Source: Thozetella sp. PMI_491
Taxonomy: Eukaryota; Ascomycota; Sordariomycetes; Chaetosphaeriales; Chaetosphaeriaceae
NCBI GenBank assembly: GCA_021432635.1
Contig: MU270034.1
Location: forward strand, 1 to 64,000
DNA length: 64,000 bases
Direction of reading: 5' to 3'
The notes under the pieces: model-generated
What the model saw: only the letters and a program-made list of their open reading frames with translations
Told to the model about the DNA's origin: nothing
Database searches by the model: none
Position numbers and translations under genes: made by a program
Part shown: in pieces, positions 11,858-23,468 of the stretch
Layout: each line of letters begins with the position of its first letter
Numbering within the stretch: position 1 is the stretch's first letter

Positions 11858-13616
11858 TTAGAAGACACATTCAGAAGCATCTTCTCTAAGCTTGAACTCC
11901 ACACAAGTGTTCAAATCGGGAATCACAACATCGTACATGCTTGAGTTTGGAGGCCTCTGCGTTGATCCTCCCGGGAAGCGAAGGTGGTATCTCAAGAGGA
12001 TATTGGCAATAATCATCTTCATGGAATGGTCGGCAAAGAATCGGCCCGGGCATACAATTTTGCCATGGCCAAAATGCAGGTTATTCTCGCTGGTGGTGGT
12101 AAACTCTGTCATCCGAAGTTAGAGGCTTTTTCTTGCTCGGAGCATTGGATGGGGTCTGCATACGGTGCCAATTGCTTTCACCCGGTCGCTTCCGGTTATT
12201 GAATTGGCGCATTCCGTCGAATTTGTCCGCTTCTGGAATCCGCTCTGGATCAACCCCAATCGCGTAGGTCGCCATTTGGATATGGCAGCCCTCAGGGAGG
12301 ACGGTGCCGTCATGCAGCGTCAATGGTTGACGAACAATGGCGTTGAAACCAACTATAGGATCGATCAGGATTAGTATCGATGACGATGTCTCTCGAAAAT
12401 TACCCTAACTGGGATTTCCAGCACAAACAGCAACAGAGAAGAGATTTGACTCACGCAAGGTTGGCGGGCTGAGTCGCTGAGACTCTCGGAAAAAGCTGTC
12501 CATCTTCTTCATGTCCGCCAAAGCCTGCTTGTTGAAGCCTCCTGAGTTCCTAAGAACCTCCAAGGCCTCTTGTCTCAGTGGCTCAACGTATTCTGGGCGA
12601 GCACAGAGGTCGAACAAGACCTGTGCGATGGCAATCATAGTGGAGGGGCCAGATCCGAGGTATGTTACCATCAGCCGCTGCACGGTAGTGTCGACGTCAT
12701 CGTGTATTTCCACGCCTCCATCCATCAGGTGCTGTAGGAAGTCTTCGGGCTTCTCGTATCTGGGGTCGTCCTGCTCACGCCGGCGACGTTCCTGTATGAG
12801 AGGGATGACCAGGCGCTTTGCCTTTCTAAGCGCCCGGTCCACACCCCAGCTGGTAGGGAGGAAGCGGGCGACAACAGGCTTAACGAGATCGGGGAAGACA
12901 CGCAACATAAAATTATGCTTGAAGCCGTTCTCTGAGTAGCTGATAGCCGCCGAAAGGTATTCTTCGTCTTCAGCGAGCTCAGTGACGAACTGGGTAGCCA
13001 CGCCACGATGCACCATTCGACGCGCCAGATCCAAGGCATTAATGCCCGTCCATCTGTCCTCGGTCGCAGGCAGCTCAACCGGCAGGTATTTTCGGAACTG
13101 GTCTTGGACCAGAGGGACTTGCACGCCGAGCTTGGGCGTCAGTCGCGTCATGAGCATGCGCGATTGCAGACTATTATCGGTGATGACGGCGGTGATGGAG
13201 TGCAGCCGCTGGAAGGCATCCACTATGGCTGTATTGAGGCTCAGCTTCTCCGGTGGCATGCTTGCGAGTTCGGCCAGGTATTTATTAGGAACGATAAGGA
13301 GGTCGTTGCCCGACACTTTGAAGAAGGTGTCCTTGTACTTTTCGTAACCTTCGCGGATCAGCGCCGGACCGTTTCGGAAAAACTGCCATCTTCCCAGGAT
13401 CATGTTCTTGGAACCCACGATCGGGGCATCGAAGCGGTAGTTGCCATAAATGTTGGGAGAATTCTTAACACCGAGCGTAGTCAGATACCACCAGGCCAAC
13501 AAAAGGCCAGCAAAAGCAGTGAGGGTCGAAGTAGAGTGAGAGAACAGGGTTTGAAACACGTTTACAGTCTCAATCATCTCCGTTTTATTAATGCCTGGAG
13601 AATCCATGATGAACAA
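11858..13616 (-). CDS. Cytochrome P450 monooxygenase (ent-kaurene-oxidase-like type)
   Basis: Three exons, 13616-12455, 12352-12164 and 12105-11858, sum to 533 codons (532 residues), the usual P450 length. An N-terminal membrane anchor (AFAGLLLAWWYLTTLG) places it in the ER. The I-helix region is near YLGSGPSTMIAIAQ, the K-helix ExxR is ESQR, and the heme-binding loop is FGHGKIVCPGRFFA with the Cys ligand intact. Intron 1 is 102 nt (GTGAGT...CTATAG). Intron 2 is 58 nt (GTATGC, branch CTAACT, GACAG) and splits a Gln codon so that the text reads NWHQFTTTSENN, as in this family. The overall pattern (KYKDTFFKVSGNDLLIVP) resembles fungal diterpenoid/gibberellin-type P450s such as CYP503/CYP68 relatives, by resemblance only. 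The substrate is unknown. No terpene cyclase is near. Confidence 0.92.
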
Positions 13617-15234
13617 ACGTGGAACAACGATTGCTCGTCGTCACGGTATATTCTATGCTTTAGGTCGTAAATCTCACACTGTCTGTTTTGCAGAATGCTG
13701 CCGAGGTGCATTCGTACTCTCAGTATCGGGTCGGTTGGCATAACATTATATACACAAGATCCTGCACGTTATGGTAGCCTGATCGTTTGCTGCCCATTCT
13801 GGCTAAACCCGTCTTCATGTATCTGATTCTGTTAGTAAGTCCAAAAAAGTAGCTCGCCTTAGTTCGCTTAAACCGACAATCGTCAATCATCCCTCCCGTA
13901 CAGCCGGGCGTACGGGATCCAATATTGACGCCTCTGAATTACGTGAGCCACAAGCGATAGTCCGTTCACAGGACTCGTTTGGAGCCTTCTTGCTTATCTT
14001 CAACGCCACGAGGTGCGGCACACGGATGTATGGTGTGCTTGGATACGCCAATCTCTACGAAGACTCCAATAAAGGGAATGTGCTTGAGGCCCGTGCAGGC
14101 ACCACTTCAAACTAGAGCCTATCTACTCCCGGGAGTCACGGGAGAATTCGTCGCTGTAAGATACCAACTGACGAAGTATTTTTCGACCCCAATATTAATC
14201 AATATGTCATGTGAAAGGTGTAATACGGGTGTTTCTATCAGATGGAGTGTCAAGTCGGGCTTAATAATGGTTCATAGGAAACCGTAGCTAGCTAGGCCGC
14301 TGAAATACAAGGAAATAAAATAGGGCTGTTTTTACAGCTAATCTAGACTATTTTGATACATGACAAGCCATCACATCCCAGATCTAGCTAGACTACTTGA
14401 GTCCGATAAGTATCGTATATAGTTACTCCCTATTTCACAGTTTCCGAAGTACTCTTCTGGGCCCTTACTAAGCTCACATCAGAGTCGCAAAGAAGGAATC
14501 TGACGGGCTGAAGCCAAGCCCATGTCGGAGTGGTGCAGACGTTCATTGGGCGACAAATAACGCCTCTCTTCAGAAAATCAAATTTCTCCACGGGTGATTT
14601 GTTCATCTGAGGTGCTCAGTTACCCCCATCTGACTGCATTTGAGGCGAATCCTACATAAAAGGTTGAGCCTGATTTTCTGTAGGGCGCCCGAAAGCCTTA
14701 TTTGTAACATTTTTCAAGTTGAATTAAATCCCTTTAAACTTAGTTTAGGATCAGTTTATAAAAGCTTAACTTATTAAGGAAAACTCTTCAAGTTTAAAAT
14801 ATAATTAACTAGACTCCTTTGAACCTAATTTTCTAGCTGATTACTTTTGAGAAGAAGAGAAAATATTCTGTAGAGTATTAATGAGTGATTTAGGTTATCT
14901 GACCTGACCTTTATGGGGCCCTACACGAAGTCAGACTCGAATTTCTTATATAGGATTCACCTCACATGCAGTCAGATGGGGGCCGCTGAGCATCTCAGTA
15001 GTTGTGTCCGGATCAGGCCCCCATCTCGGCCCTAGATCGACTAGCTACACTTAATCAAAATCCGCATTTGTATGCGTTCGCATGGCGAAGTGTTGTTTCG
15101 TGCAACCCAGCGTCCGTACCAGCTGTCTTCCAGTGTCGCCTTCACAACTTGCAAGATAGATGCCTGTGGGGTGTCTTGCTTCCTGGGTATCATCACCTCT
15201 CTGTATCGACAAATAGCCTCTTGATCTTGCTACA
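13617..15234. other. Intergenic between two P450 genes
   Basis: Contains the promoter sides of both divergent P450 genes. It is AT-rich around 14700-14900. An open frame at 13979-14287 has no recognisable similarity. No other gene is seen. Confidence 0.5.
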
Positions 15235-16927
15235 ATGGGTTACGAAATAGTGTACGGACTCATTAGCTTTGTTCTACTTGCTTACGCAGCAGAATATCTA
15301 CTTACCCTCAGAGACGACCCTCGAGAACCACGCCGCCTATCATCAAGAATCCCACTGGTGGGTCATGTACTTGGATTTATACAAAGTGGTCCATCGTACC
15401 ACAGCCAGTTAAGGTATGACTATTTTTGCCTGGGAGATATCGCGTAAAAAGAACAGGAAAGAACAAGCATGGTGACTGTTGGCGACAGCAATGCCACAAC
15501 AGCGGAGATATACACCCTGGGTATCTTCAATTTCAAACTCTACACTAGCGTTTCCACGCAACTCTTGCCGGCCATCCAAAGACAATCCAAGACACTGTCG
15601 TTCCGACCCATGATCCAACATGTAGCGCGGCGATGGGGAGACGCGAGTGGTGAGACGAACGACGTCTTTGGCGGCCCGCACTTGGTAACGGATTTCAGCC
15701 ACGCCATGAAGCAGAGTCTTGCGCCGGGGCCGCACCTGGATGAGCAGAATGAGCGAATGGGTGATCGAGCGTTGGTGGACGTCGATGCCTTGCTCCATGC
15801 CTCCAGTCTGAAGCAGCAAGGTGGGCAGGTCCGGCTACTAGAATGGGCTCGGCATGCTGTCACTCAAGCATCAAGCTGTGGTGTGTACGGAGCAAACCAT
15901 CCGTTTCTGGACCCCGAGGTCGAAACGGCATTTTGGTAGGCCCCACGAGATATTTATACGTCTCTGTTGGCACGACCGGAGGAATACTGATGCATTGCTG
16001 CTCGGCAGGAAATGGCACGGCCACCTGTCCGCGCACATTACGGGGCTGGATTTTGACTTGCGTAAAAGTGGCTACGCCGCTCGGCAAAAAGTCTTCGACG
16101 CACACATCCGCTACTGCAGGAATATTCCCCAGGATGCATCGCTACTCTTCAAGGAGCGCTGGCGTGTCTTAGTGGAAGCAGGGATTTCTGAGATGGACTG
16201 CATCAAGCAGCAGGCAACACTTCCTATTGGAATGTTGAGCAACACCGTGCCGACGTTCTACTGGACTATATGGGAACTGTTCTCGCGGCCGGAGATTCTC
16301 AAGACGGTCCGGGACGAGCTCGAAGCCCAAGCTGTGGTTAAACTGGAGGATGGCTTCGCACTTGACCTCGCGGCGTTGAAGTCCAGCTGTCCACTCCTGC
16401 TCTCGGTGTTCCAAGAGACCCAGAGAGTTCGCCACATCCATGCTGCTATTCGCAAGGTCATGAAAGACACGCTCCTGAATGGTAAGTACCTCCTGAAAGC
16501 AGGAAATTACCTGCAGATGCCAGGAAATTCGATACACTTCAATACCGGCATCTGGGGTCCGTCCGCATCCGACTTTGACCCGTATAGATTTGTCAGCTCC
16601 GGCAAAGATGCCCAGGTGAGAAGTACGGCGAAAACCAGCGGCAGCAGTTTCATGGCATGGGGAGCACCGCCGCACTTATGTCCGGCACGGCAGTTTGCCG
16701 CAACCGAGATCCTCATCTTGGCTGCGCTCTTGGCGATGCGAGCTGACCTGCAGCCTGTCAGTGGTTCTTGGGAAAAGAACTCGGCCTTGGATTTTAACGA
16801 CCCCGTCACTGTATTAAACCCCAAAAAGGATGTCCCCCTTCAAGTTCGTATCAGAGAGCAGTGGGTTGGTAAATGGACACTGCGTATGTCGCAAAGTTCA
16901 GTTCGCGTTCCTCTCGCTTCAGGATGA
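15235..16927 (+). CDS. Cytochrome P450 (CYP7/8-like, oxysterol 7-alpha-hydroxylase type)
   Basis: Exons 15235-15413, 15489-15935 and 16009-16927 give 514 residues. Intron 1 (GTATGA...GACAG, 75 nt) and intron 2 (GTAGGC...CGGCAG, 73 nt) restore continuous P450 sense (IYTLGIFNFKLY; AFWKWHGHLS). An N-terminal membrane segment is followed by a Pro-rich hinge (RIPLVGHVLGF). The I-helix region is TLPIGMLSNTVPTFYWTIW, the ExxR is ETQR, and the heme loop is MAWGAPPHLCPARQFAATE. The loop keeps the Cys ligand but has Ala where most P450s have Gly (CPAR rather than CPGR), a variant seen in this group of fungal P450s. The C-terminus (VRVPLASG) is typical of the group. The last ~40 bp and some downstream DNA recur as a decayed copy at 24997-25077. 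Substrate unknown. Confidence 0.9.
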
Positions 16928-16966
16928 AGCACAGCTCCATCGGATGCTCAAGGATCCAGGGTGCTC
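16886..16966 (+). repeat. Diverged repeat, copy 1 (P450 3' end)
   Basis: About 80 bp spanning the stop codon of the upstream P450 recur at 24997-25077 in the same orientation, at roughly 80-85 percent identity by eye. Most differences are C-to-T or G-to-A transitions in the second copy. Confidence 0.7.
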
Positions 16967-16967
16967 A

Positions 16968-18037
16968 GGCATAGCTCGCTAGCTAAGACTCGGTCCTGAA
17001 TCACCTCCCGCTAGCGTGGAAGACTCAATTAAAGGGAGAGAGGACTATCCAGAGCAGTCTCATTCTTTAGGAAAGGTCCCAGGTCACTAGTGCGCTAGAA
17101 AGGTGGCGTAGGAATCTAGTAGTTCTTTATTATTAGGTTGTAACTGTTATTTATGGAAGTAGCGCTGCAGAAGCGGTAATCTGGCTAGTATTATGTAGGT
17201 GGCTTAGCGTACCTTTAAGGTTTTATAGCTAAGTAAATAGTTACGTTTAATCTCTTCGAAACTGCTAAGAAGTTAAATAAACTTACCAGTTAATAACTAC
17301 CGGGGAACTATATCTCTAGATAGCTATTACTACTATGATATGGCCGGCTAGTTTCGAAGAAGAGTTCGAAGTTCTGGTCGAAGTTCTGGTTTTACTTGTC
17401 AAGTCACAAGCCGATGTATATCATTTGGACAAGTCCGAGCGCACAGTGTCCGAAAGAGGAAATATACACCCAAAACATTTGAGAGATCGAGACTGTGGCA
17501 GCTACAGTGGAGATTCATAGGATGGTGTCCTTGCTGCTCGCGATCCTCATATTTCCGATTTTTGCCGACACTACCCGCGAACAGCATGATACACAAGGGC
17601 ATATCCGAGGAGATTGTTTACGAGAGTTTGGAAAGGGCAACAGCACCTGATTCTACATTGGGATGAAGACGTGGTAATATATTAAAGCGGCAGTGACGGC
17701 TCCTCAGAAGAGAGTGACTGGTCGGATATAAAGGAGGAGTCGCACATGGGCGAGGAGAGCCACGTGCATGATGACTTGGCCACATCAATCTACGGACACT
17801 GAACCTAATGATATAATATTCCAAAAGTTTAACTAATCATAATAATAATACCAGTGTCCCATAATGAACGAGCCAGCGCAAACGTTGCGTAAGGCGCCTT
17901 ACCAGTTACCTCCGATGCAAAGCATTCACTGAACACAAATATAAGAGGATAGTCATAGAAAGGTAGATTCACGATACTGACACTATGCGCATACATTTTC
18001 CGCCATCAAGAGCCTCCCCGTTCTCCTCTATTCAAGC
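16968..18037. other. Intergenic, no gene recognised
   Basis: Only short open frames are present. A small direct repeat (tcgaagttctgg twice) lies near 17366-17390. No protein family is visible. Confidence 0.5.
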
Positions 18038-18564
18038 TCAGCACTTGAAGTAGCACTTCAGGCTGTGGGCCATGCCTTGCCCAGTGGCGCACTTCTGCCG
18101 TCCTGCAGTCACGGAATTGCCGGTCGATCCGAGTTCATTCTGACAGTTGCTATCGGAGTAGAGGGCACAGTTGGTTCCATATGTGCCGTCACCTGTAGCC
18201 TTGACGCTCCAAAAGCCTCCCGAGACAGGGTAGCACTGCCCGCTGCACTATAATTGCGCAGACATTCATTAGCTCACATATGCGATACATTTCGCGGCCT
18301 GCTTTATAAGAGCAAGAGACAGATGGATTACTACGGCAGACTTACGTCAGGGGGAATCTGGCCGACCTTCGAACCACCGCATTGAGTGCCGGAATAGTAC
18401 TCTCCGCACTGCCCATTGACCGCACCTGGAGCCTGACAGTACGGTCCGCGGGCGAAAAGCTTGCCGGAACCGATTTCAATGGCGCCAGTCGAGTTCTCTT
18501 CCTCGGCAGCGGCTTGGTGGGCAGCGAGAAAGCCCAGCAATACGTAGAGAGAAGACAGTTGCAT
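18038..18564 (-). CDS. Small secreted cysteine-rich protein
   Basis: Two exons, 18564-18346 and 18247-18038, encode 142 residues. The chosen start (MQLSSLYVLLGFLAAHQAAA) gives a clean signal peptide; an upstream in-frame Met at 18624 would bury it. The 98-nt intron has GTAAGT and ATTATAG ends and is phase 0. The mature protein has about ten cysteines, with the motifs YCQAPGAVNGQCGEYY, CYPVSGGFWSVKATGDGTYG, NCALYSDSNCQ and a terminal KCYFKC. This pattern is common among small fungal secreted proteins of unknown function. An extracellular, disulfide-bonded fold is inferred. A role in host or microbe interaction is possible but not shown by the sequence. Confidence 0.85.
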
Positions 18565-19978
18565 GGTGAACAATGTTGAGAGGAATCCTTTGGAGAGGTG
18601 GAATAAAGCTGGTTTGAGATGCAAAAGATTGCCAAGTAGGTTCTGCAGTCGGCTGTTCGTCTTGTAAGTCCACGACTTCGGTCGAGGTGAAGGACGGGCT
18701 TATTTATGTCTGTTTAGCGCCTGCTTCGTTACTACTTCTGAAAACGCTGCTCCTCTTAGTATGTCTTGTATTCCTCAGCCACCATGATAGAACCATGCAT
18801 TGTGATTGCATTAATACTCCGGCCATCAATTGAGATCTGAGAAATCTAGCAAGAAGACCGTAACTACATTGAAATTTAATATGGAGCGCCCGACCCGCTC
18901 ATTTATCCATAAGCTTACAGTGCAGATAGGCGGCTCCGTGTAACCGCAAAGTTTACATGACTTCTATCCCACATAGCCTACTCCCTCGCATTAGTATACC
19001 TGAAAAGGGAAATATCACTACATCGGAGTACAATCGGCTGCATATGGCTTGCAATATAATTCGCACTGCGACGGGGCCCTGGCGGACGAGAAGATTCTTG
19101 CTGTCCATTGCGCGTTGGCTATGCTAATTACCGCAATACCAAACCGCCATAAGCCGACTTTCTATATGCTTCCTTCAGCTGATGACTTCACTAGTTGCAG
19201 GAGAGTGTCAAGGAGACTCTTTGGGACAACGGTTAAATCGATAAGCTTAGCCAACCATGCTAGAACCTCGTATCTGCAGCAGGGTTCTCAGTCAAGTCTC
19301 GCAAGAGGTATTTTGACACTGTTGGAAGCTAAGGCATCTCATATTGCCATCGGTAGCTTGTTTAATACGCATATATTCTGGTAACACATCACGATATGAA
19401 AAATAAATACTCTCGTGCAACGCAATCTCTGGCTAGCTCGTTCAGATACCCAGGGATGGTGGAGCTGTCTTGGCATAAGCGCCCGTGATTAATTAAGCAA
19501 GTCGATAGAATGCCAGAACACTCCCACACGTTGATATTGAAAGGACGGCGCCAAGGTACTAGAGATGCCATTGTTGGTATACTTCACCACGGTCCAAGGG
19601 TAGCCGTACATGGCACCAAATTTAGGTAACGCTATTGGAGGCCCTTTTAAATAGCCAATTATTTCGGACTAAAATTCAAAGTTCGTTATATTAAAAATAA
19701 ACTCGCTATTTTAAACCGGGTTCTGCACAAGGAAAACTTGCCAAAACAGGAATTGGACAGAGTAAGAGGTTCTCGTGGTCGGGATACAGAAGGAGGAAAC
19801 GAGAGTTGCCACGGGTGTGACTGGAGAAATGTCGGACAACAACCGCTTGATTTGATGCTCAGATGGGGGTTAGACTGTGCATATCACGTGACCTCTGCTA
19901 CCACAGGCACGTCAGACAGCCATGATCGTCAGTTGTTTTGTTTCGATGCAGAACACTTCCTCACCACGCAGACAGAAA
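18565..19978. other. Intergenic, no gene recognised
   Basis: Includes the promoter of the small secreted protein and the 5' side of the Zn2Cys6 gene. An open frame at 19049-19384 shows no family features. Confidence 0.5.
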
Positions 19979-22218
19979 ATGCAGAAAGCGAATCGTTCGA
20001 AGGCCGCCCCACCCCGCAAACGCCTTAGGCGCGAGACAAGGACTTGTTACCAGTGTACGATGACCCTCGGTGGTCAGTAACGACACAATTCATGCCGCTG
20101 ACACTCGAATATTAGGTAGACAGCGCAAGGTGAAATGCAGCCTAGCTACCGAAAATTCTTCGGCGTGCTCTCAGTGCATCAAATTTGGCCTCGATTGCGT
20201 CAACGATGGCCCGGAACCGGAATCTTGGGCGGGCAAGTCGAGAGCTGGGAGCATACCCGACCAACATGCGATGCAAGACCGCTTAGAGAGGATGGAAGCC
20301 ATGCTCAAGAGACTGGTCCATGGCCAAGATGCGAAATCGACTATCGAAACTCAATTCTCGCGGTCAGCGCAAGCTCACGCTCCGGACGATGCCGATGCCG
20401 ATGAGCCAATCCACTCACTTCCGTTTACCTGGAACGGCGTCGTAAGTGTTGCTCTTGTTGAGAGACGAGTACGTTCTGAATACCTATCATATTCAGGCCG
20501 CTCCCTCAGCATCTGCTACCATTCCTTCCTTAAAAACGCTGCCCCAGGGGGTATCTCGAATAGATTCCAAGTTCGCAAGCGAGAAGCAGTTTCTCACCAA
20601 TCTCTTACCTGCACAGCAAGATGTAACAAATATCCTCAATAACACAATGGCGTGGGTTCTAGAGCTCAAGACGCCTCCGGGCGTAACAGTGAGGCCTATG
20701 CGGCGCATCGCACACTGGACCATGGACATCGTCGCACAGTACGATATCCTCGCGATTGCCAAAATATTGCTGTGCCTGGCTTTATACATCCAGCAGCTTC
20801 CCCCCGCGTTCAATGCGAAAGAATTACAAATAGAGAACCTTGACGTCGAAGTCAATTGTTACACGCAGAATGTTGCTTCATTACTTCAAGCGCATGACGA
20901 ACTGCTGTGCTCCGCAGACGGTCTAGAATGTCTCCTTTTGTTAGGCATGATTCACATCAATAGTGGCGCTCTTGGGAAAGCATGGATGGCTTTTCGGCAA
21001 GCGCTAGACGTTGCTCAGCTCCAAGGGCTCCAGGATAGCTATTCGCCAGCGACGCGGAATTCGAACTCAGAGTCTGCAGCTATCCGCCGCCGCCTGTGGC
21101 TCTCAGCCGTCATGGGCGATTGCTACTGTAGTCTGCTTCTTGGCCTGGAGCCTGGAGCCGGCAGCTCTCCATTCGGTACCGACCATACCTGGGACGATCC
21201 GTCTGCAGATATTACTGCAAACTTCCAGGGACGAATTTGCCTCATCTCTGCTCGTGTCAGTCAGAGAAACATCTTTGGGATGTCCCAGGACTGTGTGACA
21301 ACAACCACAACCGACATCTGCCAGGCTCTGGATGACCTATACGACTCTATGCCTAATACGTGGTGGCGAGCCCCATCGCTGGTGTCCCAAGAACGATCCA
21401 TAGAGACTGCACACGAGCATAGCCGGCTTCTGTGCCATTTATAGTTCTTTCACCTCCGTATGCTCACTCACTTACCAGAAGCCTTCATCCCTAGTGAAAA
21501 CAAGAACAAAGACAAGACCGGAAAAGACAGCTGCCTAGAAGCAGCGAGGCTCATTTTGCATTGGCACCTTGGCATACGTCAAGGTAGTAGCGGCCCACTC
21601 CATTGTCGGATCAACGATGCCGCTGTTTTTGTGGCGGCAGTCACGGTTATTCTTGCCTGGCATCCTGTCTCAAGGAATGATATAACCACCACCAGGAGAC
21701 GGGAGCCAAGATTGAGCTCCGACGGTGCCCTCGTCGAACTGGTCATTAACTCGCTTTCATTCCTTGGCAAGACTTGCTCCAGAGAGCACATGGCGAGGCA
21801 GAGTGCAGAAGTTCTCACTGCAATGTGGGCCCTTTGTCGTACCTCGGATAGCGTATGTGACTCATTGGCGTCGTCCGAAATTGCTCAATACTGCGTACTA
21901 CCTACTAGAATTGAGCAGGAAACAGGGACCGCCGCTAGTTTCAATGACGAGCCAGTCTACTTCACTGAGGGACAGGGGATATTACATGGACAGTCGCAGG
22001 CGGAGTTTCACGAACTGCTAACTCGTCCTCTGAAACAGCTTCTCGGAGTCGATAGCCCGGCTTCTCGTTGGATAGATGCGGCTCTCTTAGCCGTAAAGCC
22101 GGGGGAGGGACCTTCAGAGTTATACCAACAGAGCCAAGCCTCGGAGAGATTGCAAACCAACCAACCAAACGAAATGGATGAAGTGCTTGGCGCTGACTTA
22201 GTGGACTGGGACTGCTAG
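19979..22218 (+). CDS. Zn2Cys6 fungal transcription factor with an in-frame TAG
   Basis: Exon 1 (19979-20054) and exon 2 (20116-20441) join across a 61-nt intron to form the binuclear cluster CYQCRQRKVKCSL...CSQCIKFGLDC, preceded by a basic stretch (RKRLRRETR). A short segment (MQDRLERMEAMLKRLV) follows that looks like a dimerising coiled coil. A 55-nt intron (GTAAGT...TTCAG) leads to exon 3 at 20497, carrying the fungal-specific regulatory domain (LCLALYIQQLPP, then GLECLLLLGMIHINSGALG). The same frame reads on to 22218 but is broken by TAG at 21442-21444, between CHL and FFHLRMLTHLP, a conserved block of the family. The predicted product stops at ~450 residues, losing ~258. It is therefore probably inactive or altered. 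The neighbours are an NmrA-like gene and an SDR, so it may have been their pathway regulator. Confidence 0.8.
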
Positions 22219-22343
22219 CTAGATATCTTGACTAGCTATCGGGATATGGATTACGTGGCATTCTTCCAACGCTGTAACAAGCAGGATGAGAATATTTGTG
22301 AACAAGAGTTGCTGGACTCGGTGTCGTAATTCGACGCTCACTT

Positions 22344-23237
22344 TCACCTCGTTCCAGGGGCCTCCCCGGCGCTGGCTCCCGCAAGAGCTCTTGCAACTTC
22401 CACCATGCGTGCGTTCTCGATAATAATACCGTCTTCCTCACCCCCCACTGCCAAATATGCCATGTAAGTCGCTAGCTCCTCGATGCGAATTGACCAGTTG
22501 TGTCCTAACATGGTGCTCATCATGCCCGACGTCAGACCGTGCGCCGTTAACACGGCGCCAGGTCGCAGGATTAAGGTCTGCCATCGAGATGTATGATCTT
22601 TTGCGAACGCTAAGGCTCTAGTCTCGTGTAGACCCTGGGGTATGACCATGTATTAGAAAGCTGATGCGTTTTCATGACAGCCTTAGACTTCTTTTAGGAA
22701 TCAGTACCTTGATCTTACGCGCTTCTGGTAGTAAGCAGAGCGGTTTAGATTGGTTTTGCTCTGTCAATCGGCCGCTTAGATGAATATACCTAAACTTTGG
22801 GCGATGGGCATGACGCTCTAGCATCCGCACGAATGCTTTTTGAAATGCGATCGGATATTCCATATCCACAACCGTGTTCCCGTCATATGTGCCCATTGTC
22901 CTATGCGGTATCAATCAGCAATTGCAAACAGAAGACAATCCTACGTGGAGGCATGCAACGACTGAGAGACAGGAGCCAACAAAGGTAGAACCGTCGGATC
23001 GTCAACTCGAACTAACCAGATCATGGCCGCCGCGTCGACATGCGCTTCCAGGAGAGACTCCGACCAGTCGTGAAAATTTTCTATGATGATACACTTTAGT
23101 TTCGGGTTTGCCAGCCTGTCTGAGGATAGTGTCCGGCGTGTAAAGCTCACAACCGATGTGATATGTGGCTGCAAGAGGCATTGGTCGAGAGCTTCGCTTC
23201 CGATAGTCCCTGTTGCGCCAACTATGAGGACTTTCAT
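22344..23237 (-). CDS. NAD(P)-binding NmrA/epimerase-like Rossmann protein
   Basis: Exons 23237-23017, 22900-22708 and 22634-22344 give 234 residues. Introns are 116 nt (GTTAGT...GCATAG) and 73 nt (GTACTG...CCCAG). The start MKVLIVGATGTIGSEALDQ sets the glycine-rich nucleotide-binding loop (GATGTIG) right at the N-terminus. Further upstream Mets (23252, 23273) are in frame but unlikely. Later blocks (KFRYIHLSGRLTEQ, TLILRPGAVLT) match atypical SDRs of the NAD-epimerase/NmrA-like group, without a visible YxxxK. This may be an oxidoreductase or a redox-sensing regulator. It is divergently transcribed from the SDR gene at 23469 across 231 bp that hold a perfect CGG-type inverted repeat. Confidence 0.85.
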
Positions 23238-23352
23238 CGTAGAATTCAACATTGAGAATGGAGAATACAGCAATCAATACGTACTATCTAAGTATGCAAC
23301 GAAGAACTTAGTTAGGTGATAGATTCACCATGGGGGAGCAACCCCGCTCTTG

Positions 23353-23369
23353 TCGGCCGACACGGCCGA
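23353..23369. promoter_or_regulatory. Perfect inverted repeat, candidate Zn2Cys6 operator
   Basis: TCGGCCG-ACA-CGGCCGA is a perfect 7-bp inverted repeat with a 3-bp spacer. It lies 99 bp upstream of the SDR start (23469) and 115 bp upstream of the NmrA-like start (23237). Paired CGG half-sites are what Zn2Cys6 dimers bind, and a Zn2Cys6 gene lies next door. The binding itself is inference. Confidence 0.5.
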
Positions 23370-23468
23370 GGAGGAATGTCTGACGTATTCTTTAATCACA
23401 AGATCACGGAAGACAAGTTTTGAGAGTTTTTCTTTCATTTTTCTCTTCTTCATAACAGCTTTCACATT

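Noticed and set aside
12511-13670. Plus-strand open frames over the first P450
   Set aside because: They are antisense to a well-supported P450 exon, including its ExxR region; no independent support.
21379-21444. A 66-nt intron removing the TAG in the Zn2Cys6 gene
   Set aside because: Phase would fit, but the donor (GTGTCC) is weak, no branch site is clear, and the removed text resembles conserved family sequence. Kept only as an alternative.
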